A stretch of 64,000 nucleotides of DNA from Liopterus haemorrhoidalis (Eukaryota > Arthropoda > Insecta > Coleoptera > Dytiscidae). The notes under the pieces are model-generated. The model made no database searches. It saw nothing but the letters and a program-made list of their open reading frames with translations, and was not told where the DNA came from. The position numbers and the translations under genes were made by a program. The stretch is from positions 5,778,882 through 5,842,881 of the forward strand of contig OZ020611.1 in NCBI GenBank assembly GCA_963971575.1, given 5' to 3'. This document shows positions 1-9,955 of this stretch, one piece after another. Numbering within the stretch: the stretch's first letter is position 1; each line of letters starts with the position of its first letter.

Positions 1-153
1 ATTTTTTTTCGATGAGCATATATTTGTTTATATTTTTAGGGGGATATGTTTTTTAGATGTTTTAGTATTTTTCTTATGTGCGGGTCAAAGAGTTGTATAA
101 GCATGCCAAATTTCAACTCTCTAGGTTTAGCCGTTTGGCTATAATTTTTACCG

Positions 154-189
<36 letters not shown>

Positions 190-240
190 GGCGACAAAAT
201 GACGGTATAAGGGTTTTTTGGTCATACCTACAAAACCCTA
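1..240 (-). mobile_element. GTCT-microsatellite element, family A, copy A1 (5' part, cut by window edge)
   Basis: Read on the minus strand this begins with the family-A 5' end (AGGGTTTTGTAGGTATGACC), a short inverted AACCCT partner, then a (GTCT)n tract (plus-strand GACA repeats at about 153-190) and the conserved block containing AGCCAAACGGCTAAACC. Only the first 240 bases are inside the window. The 5' end abuts a second copy's 3' end with only a T-run between them. It has no coding capacity. It resembles the insect MITE class known to carry hitchhiking GTCY microsatellites. Confidence 0.85.
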
Positions 241-245
241 AAAAA

Positions 246-363
246 TTGATGTGAAGTGTGAATTTTCACACATTTCAGGGTTTCGCAGGTATATAATAAT
301 TGAAGGCGGCATGCTGAGTGTGTAGGACAAATTTTACTTTATAGTAATCACGGCAAAATGAAT
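246..363 (-). mobile_element. Family A 3'-end fragment (copy A2)
   Basis: The minus strand carries the family 3' end: the subterminal motif ATACCTGCGAAACCCT followed by the hairpin GTGTGAAAATTCACAC and the terminal CATCAA. It also carries the block GCCGTGATTACT...CCTACACACTCAGCATGCCGCC that defines the second 3' subtype. It ends abruptly near 363 and is joined head-to-tail to copy A1. Confidence 0.8.
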
Positions 364-884
364 TATATTTGGTTAATGTTCCGTATTAGTCCACCACAAC
401 TAGGCTTGTATGCTTAGAATGAATTATATTATAACGTTATAAACGAGAAGGTACGGTCGTAAGAGTGGGGAGCCAATAGTAATCACTCATGCATCTGTAG
501 TTGGCAGAGAAATACCCGTTTTTAACACGAGGAACGTCCGAATATAACTGATATTTTTGGAACTATTTATGAAGTTAATCAGACCAATTCTGTAACTCAG
601 TTACTATGATCATAGGAACTCGTCTCTATGAGCAAGGCAGTTACTACCATGAATGGAAGTCATTATACTTTTTATAATATTTTATATTTTATTAACGTTA
701 CTACACAGTAATTTTTTACAGAATTGATCTGAATGTTTTTCAAAATACGTATATTATAAATCTCATTGGAAAAAGGTAAAAATTCCTTATGAGTACCTGT
801 TCATATACGTCTAGCAAGTTTAAGTTTTTTCTGTCTAAAATTTTTGCTAACTAAACCTAACCTAATAAGTTTTATCATTGATAT
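364..884. other. No recognisable feature
   Basis: AT-rich sequence without a convincing reading frame, RNA gene or terminal repeat that I can identify. Confidence 0.5.
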
Positions 885-1003
885 ATCAATAAATATCCAT
901 TAATGTTTAAACACAATCTTATTCTTCATTTTATGTTCCGCATTACATTGCGTAACATATTTTTAGAAATTTTGCTGCAAGCAAGAGATATTTTACGAAA
1001 AAA
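885..1003 (-). pseudogene. Inverted duplicate of a transposase C-terminal fragment
   Basis: The reverse complement matches 2678-2795 at roughly nine bases in ten, including codons for SLACSK and SKNMLRNVMRN near the C-terminus of the older transposase at 1031-2750. The two copies face each other and flank the rest of that gene. This could be a remnant of a second copy or a local inverted duplication. Confidence 0.6.
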
Positions 1004-1212
1004 TGCACATGCTTGGAATTCTACGAAATAGAGCCGTATTTCTATGAAGGAAATTTGACTACTGTAAAGTATTTAGATTTTTTATAAAATAGATTTCAAG
1101 ATTTATTTGACGATGTGCCCATAGCTAACAGAATTAATTTGAAGTATTTTCAACATGATGGTGTGCCTGCACATAATGCCTATCTTGTAAAAAATTACTT
1201 ACACAATAAATA

Positions 1213-2522
1213 CAAGGTGTTTTAAAAGAAATTTTATATTTAGTGGATCGATTAAAAAAAAAGTAGGCCGTATATAGAAAAAATGTTTATTAATTATTAA
1301 AATACACTTTTTGGGGATTTATTTCTTAAAAATAATATCGTCTAAATATAGACCCTCGCGTTCTCGGCACTCATTTAATCGAACAGTAAAATTACTTATG
1401 ACGTCTCGGCAGGTGGACTCAGGGATGGCTGCCATTTCGTGACGGATATTTTCTTTCAAATACGCCAGTGAAGTCGGTTTATTGGCGTAAACTTTAGATT
1501 TAAGATAATCCCATAGGAAAAAGTCCATAGGGGTTAAATCTGGACTGCGTGGAGGCCAATTTATGTCACCTCTCCGGGAGATCAATTTGTCTGAGAAAAT
1601 TTCACGAACACGTGGCAGAGACATATTGGACGTGTGTGAAGTTGCTCCGTCCTGTTGGAACCATGTTCTTTGGTTATAGCCAGGAAAGTTTTGCAGTTCA
1701 GGTACCAAGAAGTTGTCTAACATCTCCACATAACGCTCTGAATTCACTGTAACTGCACGCCCCCTTTCGTCTTCAAAAAAGTAAGGGCCGATAATTCCTC
1801 GCGCCGACATCGCAGCCCATACGGTCACTTTAGGCGAATGTAGGGGTTTCTGATGTTTGCGTTTCGGACTCGTTGCACTCCAGTAGCGGCAGTTCTGCTT
1901 ATTTACGTGGCCATTAAGATGAAAATGAGCTTCATCCGAAAACAAAATGTTGGTAAACGTTGAAAATCGCTCAATCACCTGATTTACGAAATTAAGCCTC
2001 TGACTGGCATCTTGGGGCTTTAATTCTTGCACCAATTGAATTTTGTAGGGGTGCAGCTTTAGGTCTTTGTGCATAATGCGATGTAATGATGATCTATGCA
2101 CATTTAAAGCACTTGCGCGCTTCCGAATTGAAAGGTTCGGGTCGTCACGAACAGACTGATTAACATTCTCCACGTTTTCTACCGTTCTTGATGACCTAGG
2201 TCGCCCGGATTTTGATTTATCCAGCGTTGTACCAGTCTCTTCAAACTTTTTAACCCAATGTCGAATGAGAGGAATGCTTGGCGCATCATTTAAGTGGCGA
2301 AAACCTCGAATACTGCAGAATTTTCTACGCGCTACAGTCGACGAATCACCGTTTTTGTTAAACTCTCGCACGCATAACGCGCGGTCTGCTCCCGAGAAAC
2401 GCTCCATATCGACTAAATTCCCAAGAGCCAGGCTACCGATTGACATAACCCCCGCGCCCCTCGGATACGTTGCTTTCACGCAGTAAGCTAAATAAATATA
2501 AAATTTCTTTTGAGACACCTTG
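1213..2522 (-). mobile_element. Complete DD41D Tc1/mariner-type transposon with TIRs and TA duplication
   Basis: The ends are near-perfect inverted repeats of about 28-30 bp beginning CAAGGTGT, with two mismatches in the first thirty bases. They are flanked by TA at 1211-1212 and 2523-2524, and removing the element with one TA restores the reading frame of the interrupted host transposase. Length is 1310 bp with a single uninterrupted transposase gene on the minus strand. Open frame, matching TIRs and target duplication together suggest recent and possibly still possible activity. Confidence 0.9.
1319..2407 (-). CDS. DD41D transposase (intact reading frame)
   Basis: This is a cut-and-paste transposase of the IS630-Tc1-mariner superfamily, acting in the nucleus on its own TIRs. 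The open frame extends upstream to 2518 (399 codons), but that first ATG lies inside the TIR; I prefer the ATG at 2407 (MERFSGADRALCVREF), giving 362 residues. The N-terminal helix-turn-helix (DUF4817-like, REFNKNGDSSTVARRKF) is followed by a GRPR hinge and a second helix-turn-helix (SIRKRASALNVHRSSL). Counting from the upstream ATG, the catalytic aspartates are D195 (LFSDEAHF), D290 (FQQDGATSH) and D332 (SPDLTPMDFF), with 41 residues between the last two. No stop or frameshift is visible. TIRs lie directly outside. Confidence 0.9.
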   Translation of the reverse strand: MERFSGADRALCVREFNKNGDSSTVARRKFCSIRGFRHLNDAPSIPLIRHWVKKFEETGTTLDKSKSGRPRSSRTVENVENVNQSVRDDPNLSIRKRASALNVHRSSLHRIMHKDLKLHPYKIQLVQELKPQDASQRLNFVNQVIERFSTFTNILFSDEAHFHLNGHVNKQNCRYWSATSPKRKHQKPLHSPKVTVWAAMSARGIIGPYFFEDERGRAVTVNSERYVEMLDNFLVPELQNFPGYNQRTWFQQDGATSHTSNMSLPRVREIFSDKLISRRGDINWPPRSPDLTPMDFFLWDYLKSKVYANKPTSLAYLKENIRHEMAAIPESTCRDVISNFTVRLNECREREGLYLDDIIFKK

Positions 2523-2750
2523 TATTACGACAAGTGGATTGGTAATAATGAACTTATTAGGTACTAAGGAGGTCAGTCCTCCTAGATCTTCTGATTTAAC
2601 ATCTTTAGATTTTTTGTTTGGGAATTTCTGAAAAATACAGTCTATAGAGATCCAATTAATAATTTAGACGAACTAAAAAATAAAATATCTCTTGCTTGCA
2701 GCAAATTTTCTAAAAATATGTTACGCAATGTAATGCGAAACATAAAATAA

Positions 2751-3439
2751 AGAATAAGATTGTGTTTAAACAGTAATGGATATTTATTCGAACAATATTT
2801 GTAACCAAAATACTTAGTAATTTTTACTTTTGTTTTCATTATATGTAAGTTTTTAATCGTACTATTTTTAAAAGTTTTTAACGTTGTTATCTCCGTTATT
2901 AAAAAAAAATCATTATAATGATGTTTAGTTTTTTATAAAGACAAAATAATCGTTATTCCACTGGCCTAGCAATATACAAGTATTCCATTTAAAAAAATGT
3001 TTATTTTCAAAATATCTGGTCAGCGAAACATACAAAAATATTTTAGAGTCTGTCATAATATTTCCTACAAAAAATACTCGAACTTTGTCCACTTAACCGA
3101 ATCTCTATCTATATTATTAATAAAGATAACAATGGTGAGCCACTTGGCTGGGACACCTGTATATGGAACTTTCTCAAGAATACTGTAAATCTAGTCATTA
3201 TAATGAAAAGTTCGCGAATTCAGGTGAATGCACTTGTTGCTAAGTTAAGACTGCCATTGTTATGCAAACACTGTCCCCGAACCATGTACGCATTTCAATC
3301 GGCCTTTACCTTCTTATTCGGACATAAATCTCACAATAACTAATCTTAATAAACAATTTACAACCAGTTAGCTAGTTAAAAATTTTCCCTTTCCTTCCAT
3401 CATGCCTATTAACTAATATCCAAACCAACCCTTTTACCC
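2751..3439. other. AT-rich spacer, nothing recognised
   Basis: After the transposase remnant the sequence is AT-rich with only short open frames that lack recognisable motifs. Confidence 0.45.
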
Positions 3440-4760
3440 CATTACCAAACCAACCCTTCCCTAAACAGTAAAAATCTAAAAAATTCGTATAGGACAGTAT
3501 ACAGGCAAGCAATAAAAAACTCTAAAATCGACGCAAATAGTAAATATATTTCTAACTCCAATAACATTTCACAGGCCACCTGGAAAGTAATCAGCAATAA
3601 TCTAAATGCAAACAACACCTTACTTTGTCCTCGTTCTGCGGATGAAATAAATGAGTTTTTCTGCAACGCTGATCGATGATTTGCCTCCAAACAATTTATG
3701 TCCCATTGACTTATTATCCAATAATAAGTAATCGAACTCCAATTTTTCCAGTTTCTCCTTCAATGAAATCTCCGAAATTACAGTCAGATATATAATAGAT
3801 AACCTCCACAACAATAAAACGCCCATTTTATTCCTAATATATGTCAACGATTTGCCGTACGTTAATGCCGATATGGATACCATCCTCTTCGCTGACGATA
3901 CAACTGTCCTTCAATCCGTCGACACATTACTTCATTCCTTGACAAAAGAAACTTAGCCCTATCCAATTTCCAAAACTGGTTCCTAGCTAATAGATTGACA
4001 ATGAACAATAGTAAAACTCAGCACATGGTGTTCGCAACCAGGAACATACAAAATGTTAATAACCCTACCTCAGTCTCGTTCTTAGGACTTGAGATAGACA
4101 GCAAGTTAACCTGGGAACAACACATAAACAAACTTGCCAAAAAATTGTACTTGTCGATCTATTGTCTAAATAACTTAAGATGGTGTGCTTCCTTGATGGT
4201 ACAAAAAATATTTTTCTTTGCTTCCTTCCAAACCCGGATAACGTATGCTCTATTAATCTGGGGCCACTACACACAGGACGCATATTCTCCCTGCAGTGTA
4301 GAGCTATTATAATCCTAGGGAATGTTAAATACAGATCCAACTGTAAATACAAATTTATTGAATTGGGTATTAACATTCCCATCCCTTTACATCCTTATAT
4401 GCCTCATGTACGTTCATGAAAACCAGGGCAAGTTCTCTATACACGACATACTCACTTAACGACTGAGTTTCGTTCCTACGACTAGGTCGGTAAGCGAATT
4501 GGTCGATAAGCAATGGTCGGCTGTTGCCTCGTGTAAAATTTTGCTCTCGATTAAAAAGACTTAATTTACGCACTAATTGCATAAATAACTATTTTAAGTC
4601 TTACTAGATTTTGCAATTTCCTTTTTAAGTTGAATCCAATATTTTAAGTGCAAGAAAAGTCTAATCTATTTTAATCATTTGCTAGATTAAACCCCAAGAC
4701 ATTCAAAAAACAAATTCAAACATTGTCGTGCAAGAAACTTGAATTAAGTATATTGAATTT
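3440..4760 (+). pseudogene. Jockey-like LINE reverse transcriptase remnant
   Basis: Broken frames in order encode a linker (WKVISNNLNANN), the reverse transcriptase stretch LIYVNDLPYVNADMDTILFADDTTVL with the FADD catalytic box near 3890, then NNSKTQHMVFAT, SFLGLEIDSKLTWEQHINKLAKKL and a thumb region (RITYALLIWGHYTQD). Weak C-terminal similarity continues to about 4760. Several frameshifts and stops show it is inactive. The motif order is that of non-LTR retrotransposons of the jockey/CR1 group; the exact clade is uncertain. Confidence 0.8.
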
Positions 4761-5258
4761 CTTAACGAAGCCTTGTGAATTAAGCAAATGTATTAACCCT
4801 ATTAAACCGAATGTATCTATTTACTTGGCGTTACTTAAAAGTCACTTTACCTGCAAGAGAGACATCTGGAACGACCTCTGAGCTTAGTATACCGTGTGGT
4901 CGGGCGGTAATGCGCCCTGGGGAAATCAGCAGAGTGGATGCGTTCTACAGTGATGTCGCGACCAATAACGAATTTCGCGTGTCTTATACGGGGGATATTC
5001 ACAACGATACATCATTCTGGATTTTTTACTTATCTGATTTTTAAAGATTTTGAATTTTAATCAGAAAGGTATTATGAATTTCGTGTATTTAATATTTTTG
5101 GGATTTGAATTAATTTACATACTGTTATTATCGTAAAAAAAAAATAATAATAATAACAAAATGAAAGTTAGATAATTTTTATACACTTGTTAATTTTAAT
5201 GTTCACTATTGCTATCTCGAGAAATATAAGTGTTATGAGGTGGATTAAATTAGACAAT
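4761..5258. other. No recognised feature; one 77-codon open frame of unknown meaning
   Basis: The only open frame is 4811-5044 on the plus strand. It shows no motif I recognise and no context that supports it as a gene. Confidence 0.4.
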
Positions 5259-5261
5259 TAA

Positions 5262-6787
5262 GGGCCGCTTTTACAAACCTCGGATACGTAGCGGTATAAC
5301 TATCTAAGGTATAAGTTTATTCCAATGTTTATTCCAACGTTCGCTTTTACAATGCATTTTTTATTCTCGGATAGTTATCCATGGTTTTATTGTAAATAAA
5401 ATAAAGTTGGTATTGTTTGACACATAAACTGACATATTAGAAAAGTCATATTTTAAATTGACATATTATTAACAACACATTTGAGCATGTTTGGAGAAAT
5501 ATTGGGAGATGTCGAAATATTCGACACAGATAATTATGTTATTGTGCTATATCTACCGCGTTAGTGTCAGCCTCTCGTGTGCAAATATTCATAAAACCGC
5601 CCTCTAATAGAATCGAGCTCAAATACCGCCCATGTGTAAATTTTCATAAGATCACCCTCTACTAATAGAATTCTATTAGAATCTATACCAAATATCGTCC
5701 CTTTGATGAGCCGCTCGTGTGCGGCGCAAACTGTACTATTTATGTGCTTAAGTTCCACTAACATACTGTGGACAAAATAACGCGAGTTATAAGATTAAGC
5801 ATAAACATATTATGTACAATTGTGGACTGCCAAAATTGTAACAACCAGTTCTTTCAAGAGTAAAATTTCACTAATTAATAACAGGAGTATTTTTTTTTCA
5901 GTGTATATCAACATTAACAACCTGTTCGCATTTTGAAAAATAAATAAATAAATAACAACCGGTTCATTCGAACTGGCTTCAGCCCAATACTGCATATATA
6001 CATACATATACAAAAACTAGCATTATGTGAACATAGTGTGGAAGGGATGATAGTGGCCAGATAGATTCGAAACGCTCAAAGTGCTAGGAGCATATTTCAG
6101 CGGTAATCGGCTGCTACTGTTCATTGCTACGCTTTTCAAAAATAAATTAAATTATTATTTCACAACTGCGTGTAATCAAAACTGCTGAAAAAATACAAAG
6201 ATAACGAGGGATAGCGTACTATTATTATTTCGTATGGCAATGTTTAAGTTTTAGAGATTTTAAGGTCGCGACTAGCGTCCTCTGACATGTAGTAGCCGAG
6301 ACCACCGTGCCCTGTGTAGCTTGCCCCATATTTTCGAAAACTTATTCAGAGATACAGGCATTCATTGTAAAAAATCTGAGCCTATAGTTGCAACAGCCAA
6401 GTTTTTTTTTAAATCTTTGTGCCCGTACTAGGTCGATCTCATGATTCCACACTTTCAAAGCAAGTGAGCCAACCACTACGCTGCTGCAACCACAATTATA
6501 TAACTGTAATAAAAATTCAAATAAAACGTTATAATGTGACATTTATCATACGTCAATTTATTTTTTTTACCGTTGCTGGGTAAAAAATACTTATTCGCCA
6601 ATCAGAGCAAGGGTATAAACTTATACTGCCCTTTATCTGAAGTGTCGTTGGCCAGATAAGATATTCTGGTGTTTATTCCGATGTTTATCCTATTTGAGCT
6701 TTATCCGAGCATTGTAAAAGCGATTTTTTGACTTTATACCGGGAATAGCGTTATTCGAGCTTTATCCAACGATTGTAAAAGCGGCCC
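5262..6787. mobile_element. PIF/Harbinger-type MITE (long non-autonomous element)
   Basis: The ends are inverted GGGCCGCTTTTACAA, flanked by TAA at 5259-5261 and 6788-6790, the 3-bp target duplication typical of PIF/Harbinger. The motif CGCTTTTACAATG recurs near 5340 and, inverted, near 6709 and 6770. I see no transposase in its 1.5 kb. Inside on the minus strand is a tRNA-like segment. It sits in, or directly at, the left TIR of the DUF7869 element that follows. Confidence 0.75.
6421..6496 (-). other. tRNA-like sequence inside the Harbinger-type MITE
   Basis: The minus strand reads CAGCGTAGTGGTTGGC (box A-like), a possible anticodon arm around CTTTGAAAG, then a degenerate box B (GAGATCGACC). 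It looks like a decayed tRNA-derived sequence and not a functional tRNA, because the acceptor stem is not convincing. Confidence 0.4.
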
Positions 6788-7000
6788 TAAGCCCATAATT
6801 ATGAAAGTGGTCTAAGTCAAAATTTCAAAAAATATGAATTTATCAGTTATTTCACATCACATTATTTTAAACTAAATTAATCCAATGTAATTTTCACGAT
6901 ATTGTCAAAATGAACCATTAGGTAGTGGTTGTAATTTCAACATTATATGAAATTCATTTAGTATTAATTATGAAAGTGGTCTAAGTCAAATAATAATAAT

Positions 7001-7520
7001 ATTGAAACAATAGACCACATATTTTTGGTATCTGGTCATTCCTTTCTGCCGAATGACCGTGATTTCGGGTTGATAGAAATGAAAATAAAAAAATCAAATT
7101 ACTTATACAACCCTGAGCATTATTATGAATTGATAGAAAAGTGTAGAAGAAGAAATAGATTCTCGGTAAAACGAATGTCGCAGCCGGATTTTATTTCCAC
7201 CACTGGAAGAGTCAACGACAAGGGGAATAAAAAATACCGCGGGTGAATCTGTCTCTTGGCTTCAAATTCAATGGATGAGATTCTTGAAAATTGAACCTTA
7301 TAAGATGCTCTATAAAACTTCTTTAGATGATTCTAAATTCCACGTTTTGGATCTTTCACCTAAAAGAGGAAGACTAAAAGTATACGGAAATATTAAATTA
7401 ATTCCATTATACAGCACCTCTAGACCAGTAACGAAAGAAAAACATAAAGATATTATGTGTTTACTACCATACATCCCTTCAGTTTTTCAGGAGCACTTTA
7501 AGAATCTTACTAAATCATAA
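7001..7520 (+). pseudogene. DUF7869-like protein, C-terminal part, frameshifted
   Basis: The first frame gives IDHIFLVSGHSFLPNDRDFG followed by LIE, then YNPEHYYELIEKCRRRN and KRMSQPDF. This matches, from memory, the hallmark GHS-x-L-x2-D-x2-F-x2-IE of proteins annotated DUF7869, which are multicopy in insects and other invertebrates. The frame breaks near 7230 at an A-run and resumes as ESVSWLQIQWMRFLK up to the stop at 7518-7520. The N-terminal two thirds are missing. Function is not established; I infer a transposase because the gene sits between TIRs. The conserved D and E could be part of an RNase H-like active site, but that is a guess. Confidence 0.65.
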
Positions 7521-7639
7521 TGATTAAAGCTTAAAATGATAAAAATTGATTACTTTTTTAAAATAATTAATAAATGTTCATGAATTATTTCATTAAAATT
7601 ATTGTTTCTAATAAAACTTGTAGTTTTTTATTGCTTTAA

Positions 7640-7898
7640 GGACCGGTTTTTCCACCTTCATATAAAGTTCCAGTTAACTATCTGACAGATAAGGTTATTT
7701 TTAACTTCATCTGCTGAGTAAATGTCATCCCTTCTTTCTATACAAATGTATCTATCAGATAGTTATCTAACGGATAATGAGACTGACGTATTGAATTCAC
7801 TGACTGGTATTGACATTTATTCAGCAGATGAAGTTACAAATAACCTTATCTGTCAGATAGTTACCTGGAACTTTATCTGAAGGTGGAAAGACCGGGCC
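7640..7898. mobile_element. Foldback MITE with ~88-bp TIRs, TAA target duplication
   Basis: Two arms of about 88 bp, beginning GGACCGGTTTTTCCACC and its imperfect complement, include TAACTATCTGACAGATAAGG on both sides. TAA flanks the element at 7637-7639 and 7899-7901, as in PIF/Harbinger. It is non-coding and nested in the 3' region of DUF7869 element 1. Confidence 0.85.
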
Positions 7899-8159
7899 TA
7901 AATCATTTATAGGACATTCAGTTAATTTTGAAAATGTTCTAAATCAATTCAAACTTCAAAAACAGCATTTTCGTATGAAATTCACACAAAATTTCATATT
8001 CATAATAAATTTCCATTATTCAAGACTAAGTAATAAAATACTAAATTAAAATGTTGAGTAGTATAAAAATATTTTTAAATTTATTCAAATGCAAATCATT
8101 AAATATCTCGAAACAAGAAATATATGACTTAGACCACTTTCATAATTATAGGCACAATT

Positions 8160-8504
8160 GTTATTTTATAGGAGAATATTAATGAGCTAAAAAAAAATTT
8201 TTTTTATCCAGTTGTACTCAAGCACATTGTACAACTTTATTATTTTAAATGAGAAGACTTTTCCGTATTCGATTGCATATTTTATTGAACTGAACGATTT
8301 AAAATCGTAGCTTTACATCACAAATTAGTTGAGAAAAATTCAGTTTGAGTTTAATTTTTTTTTGAACTTACAAATATTATTGTAAAATGTGTATTTTCAT
8401 GCATTTTAAAATTCAATAAATACATTTAAAAAGAGGTCAATCATACCATATACGAGTGCTACCTTTTAAGTTTTTACAAAAACTAAGAAAGAATTTGTTT
8501 TTTT
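8160..8504. other. No recognised feature
   Basis: AT-rich sequence right of the DUF7869 element; no coding or repeat structure identified. Confidence 0.4.
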
Positions 8505-8958
8505 ACCGCCAACATATATAAGGGAGGTATTGTGATCATACCGATTTTGACATTTCGAGATTTCGATGGATCTCCACGAATTGAGGTCCCTACATAACAT
8601 TTTGACTATGTTTAGCATGATGTCTGTCTGTCCGTCCGTCCGTCCGTCTGTCTGTCCGTCTGTCCATCCGTCCGTCCGTCCGTCTGTCTGTCTGTGTACA
8701 CGTGCAGAGCAAATTCGGCTGAAAAGATTTTTATGTAACTTCATATTTAAGCTTCTGCCATCAATGGCACGAGTTGATCAACTTTTGGTAAAAATCGGTA
8801 GACTAAAAATGGGAGTTTACTCGTGTCGATTTTAAGATTTTTGTGAATATTTCACAACAGAAAAATATTTCGAAAAAATTTATTGAACAAAAGTTGCTAT
8901 AAAAGCAATAGCTATTAACTTTTATTTGAGAAGTTTTTTGATAAAACGAAAAATTAGT
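8505..8958 (+). mobile_element. GTCY-microsatellite element, family B, copy B1 (3' truncated)
   Basis: It starts ACCGCCAACATATATAAGGG, continues with GGTATTGTGATCATACCG and GAATTGAGGTCCCTAC, then a GTCT/GTCC tract at about 8622-8695. The rest matches copy B2 (11535-12183, opposite strand) up to about 8958. The family's 3' hairpin is missing here. Open frames across the microsatellite are an artefact of its periodicity. Confidence 0.85.
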
Positions 8959-9009
8959 TAAACCAACATTCAATGTGTCTAATTTCAATGGGCCCATTAA
9001 TCCCAGTGG

Positions 9010-9630
9010 CACACCGGTCCACAAAGGTCTTGCTACGCCACTGGTTCGTACAAGTTCTTCAGCAAGTTTTAAATAAAATGAACATAATAGTTTTGGCACG
9101 CGGTAGTAATTTTTTCCACCTGGTCCATGAGCATTACTCTAAATTTTTACTATCAAGCCATGAAGCAAATGTCACATATTATCATTAGATAGTAACTTTT
9201 ATAACTTTAACAAATATTCGAACCAAAACACAAGTGACATTACCCTAAACAATATAACTTTATTATAAGAACACAAAAAATAATTTCATTTTGTTGTGAT
9301 GTCTATGGTATAACAATTTTTTGTATAAATATTTTCGAGAATAACAATGTAATTTGGATGAGTGAATTCTCTCTGGCATCTGCGAGATATTTAAATAAAC
9401 ACGCGAGTAAACACGGAAACATTCTTGGCTGTTTCGTGACTTAATTTTCGAGAAATGAGAGACGCTATCTTATAAAAGCAAGACGTACGCCTATCAAGAT
9501 TTTTTTACTAAAATAATTAAAATCACAACGATTTAACTCTAGTGTTATTTATATTTGCACGCGAGATATCTAGAAATGAAGTACAATGGTGGTTAAAAAG
9601 GATTTCAAGAGATGGAGCCCAACTTAACAA
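9010..9630. other. Mostly unrecognised; one transposon-like end
   Basis: At about 9022-9043 the sequence CTTGCTACGCCACTGG resembles the right terminus of elements ending CAGTGGCGTAGC, but no partner end was found. The remainder is AT-rich without features. Confidence 0.35.
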
Positions 9631-9633
9631 AAA

Positions 9634-9762
9634 ATTGATGGGAAGTGTGAATTTTCACTCATTCTGTGTTTTGTAGGTATTTGATAAGCGAAAGAAACCA
9701 ACAGAATACTGGTTGTCTGGGGAAATATAATTTTTTTTATAATCACAGCAAAATCAACAGTT
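9634..9762 (-). mobile_element. Family A 3'-end fragment (copy B)
   Basis: The minus strand carries the family-A 3' hairpin region, somewhat diverged (TTGATGGGAAGTGTGAATTTTCAC on the plus strand, part shown), followed by the block related to AATCACAGCAAAAT. It is truncated and older than the other copies. Confidence 0.65.
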
Positions 9763-9955
9763 TTTGATAATCATTTTTGTACGTTAATTTAAGTACTAAA
9801 AAAAAATATTTTTTTTAAACTAATTTTAAAAAATTTGAGAATTTCGTCACAATAAAATGAAATGAAAATAGTTCATTTTTTTCTGCATCTGCATCGTATC
9901 TAAGTCTTCATTCAATTAATAAGAAATATGTTAATACATTTTTTTTGTACCTATA

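Larger units (their letters stand above)
1031..2750 (+). pseudogene. Older Tc1/mariner-superfamily transposase, split by a younger transposon
   Basis: Two exon-like pieces, 1031-1212 and 2525-2750, join across the insertion at 1213-2522 to give one transposase catalytic region: FYEGNLTTVKYLDF, then FQHDGVPAHNA with the second catalytic Asp, then after the insertion site YDKWIGNNE and PPRSSDLTSLDF with the third Asp. The spacing fits a DD41D-like enzyme. There are stops (TAA after LDFL, TGA after FGNF) and a frame break beside a small AGGAGG/CCTCCT palindrome near 2567-2583. The N-terminal DNA-binding half is absent. It is dead, and older than the element inside it. Confidence 0.75.
6791..8153 (+). 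mobile_element. TIR-bounded element carrying a DUF7869-like gene (element 1)
   Basis: Perfect 25-bp inverted repeats begin ATAATTATGAAAGTGG at 6795-6819 and end at 8125-8149; similarity continues outward through GCCY. The TIR sequence is repeated directly at about 6966-6988, giving a subterminal repeat. ACAATT lies just outside both ends, either as a target duplication or as a further part of the TIR, since it is nearly palindromic. The interior holds the C-terminal part of a DUF7869-like protein and a nested MITE. It seems to be an internally deleted copy of a DNA transposon. Confidence 0.7.

Noticed and set aside
4811..5044. 77-codon frame as a gene
   Set aside because: No homology recognised and no supporting context between a LINE remnant and a MITE.
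8466..8835. Open frames on both strands across the GTCY tract
   Set aside because: Tetranucleotide repeats leave several frames open (poly TDG/RTD or VCPS). The same occurs at 11928-12185, 16290-16559 and 55339-55732.
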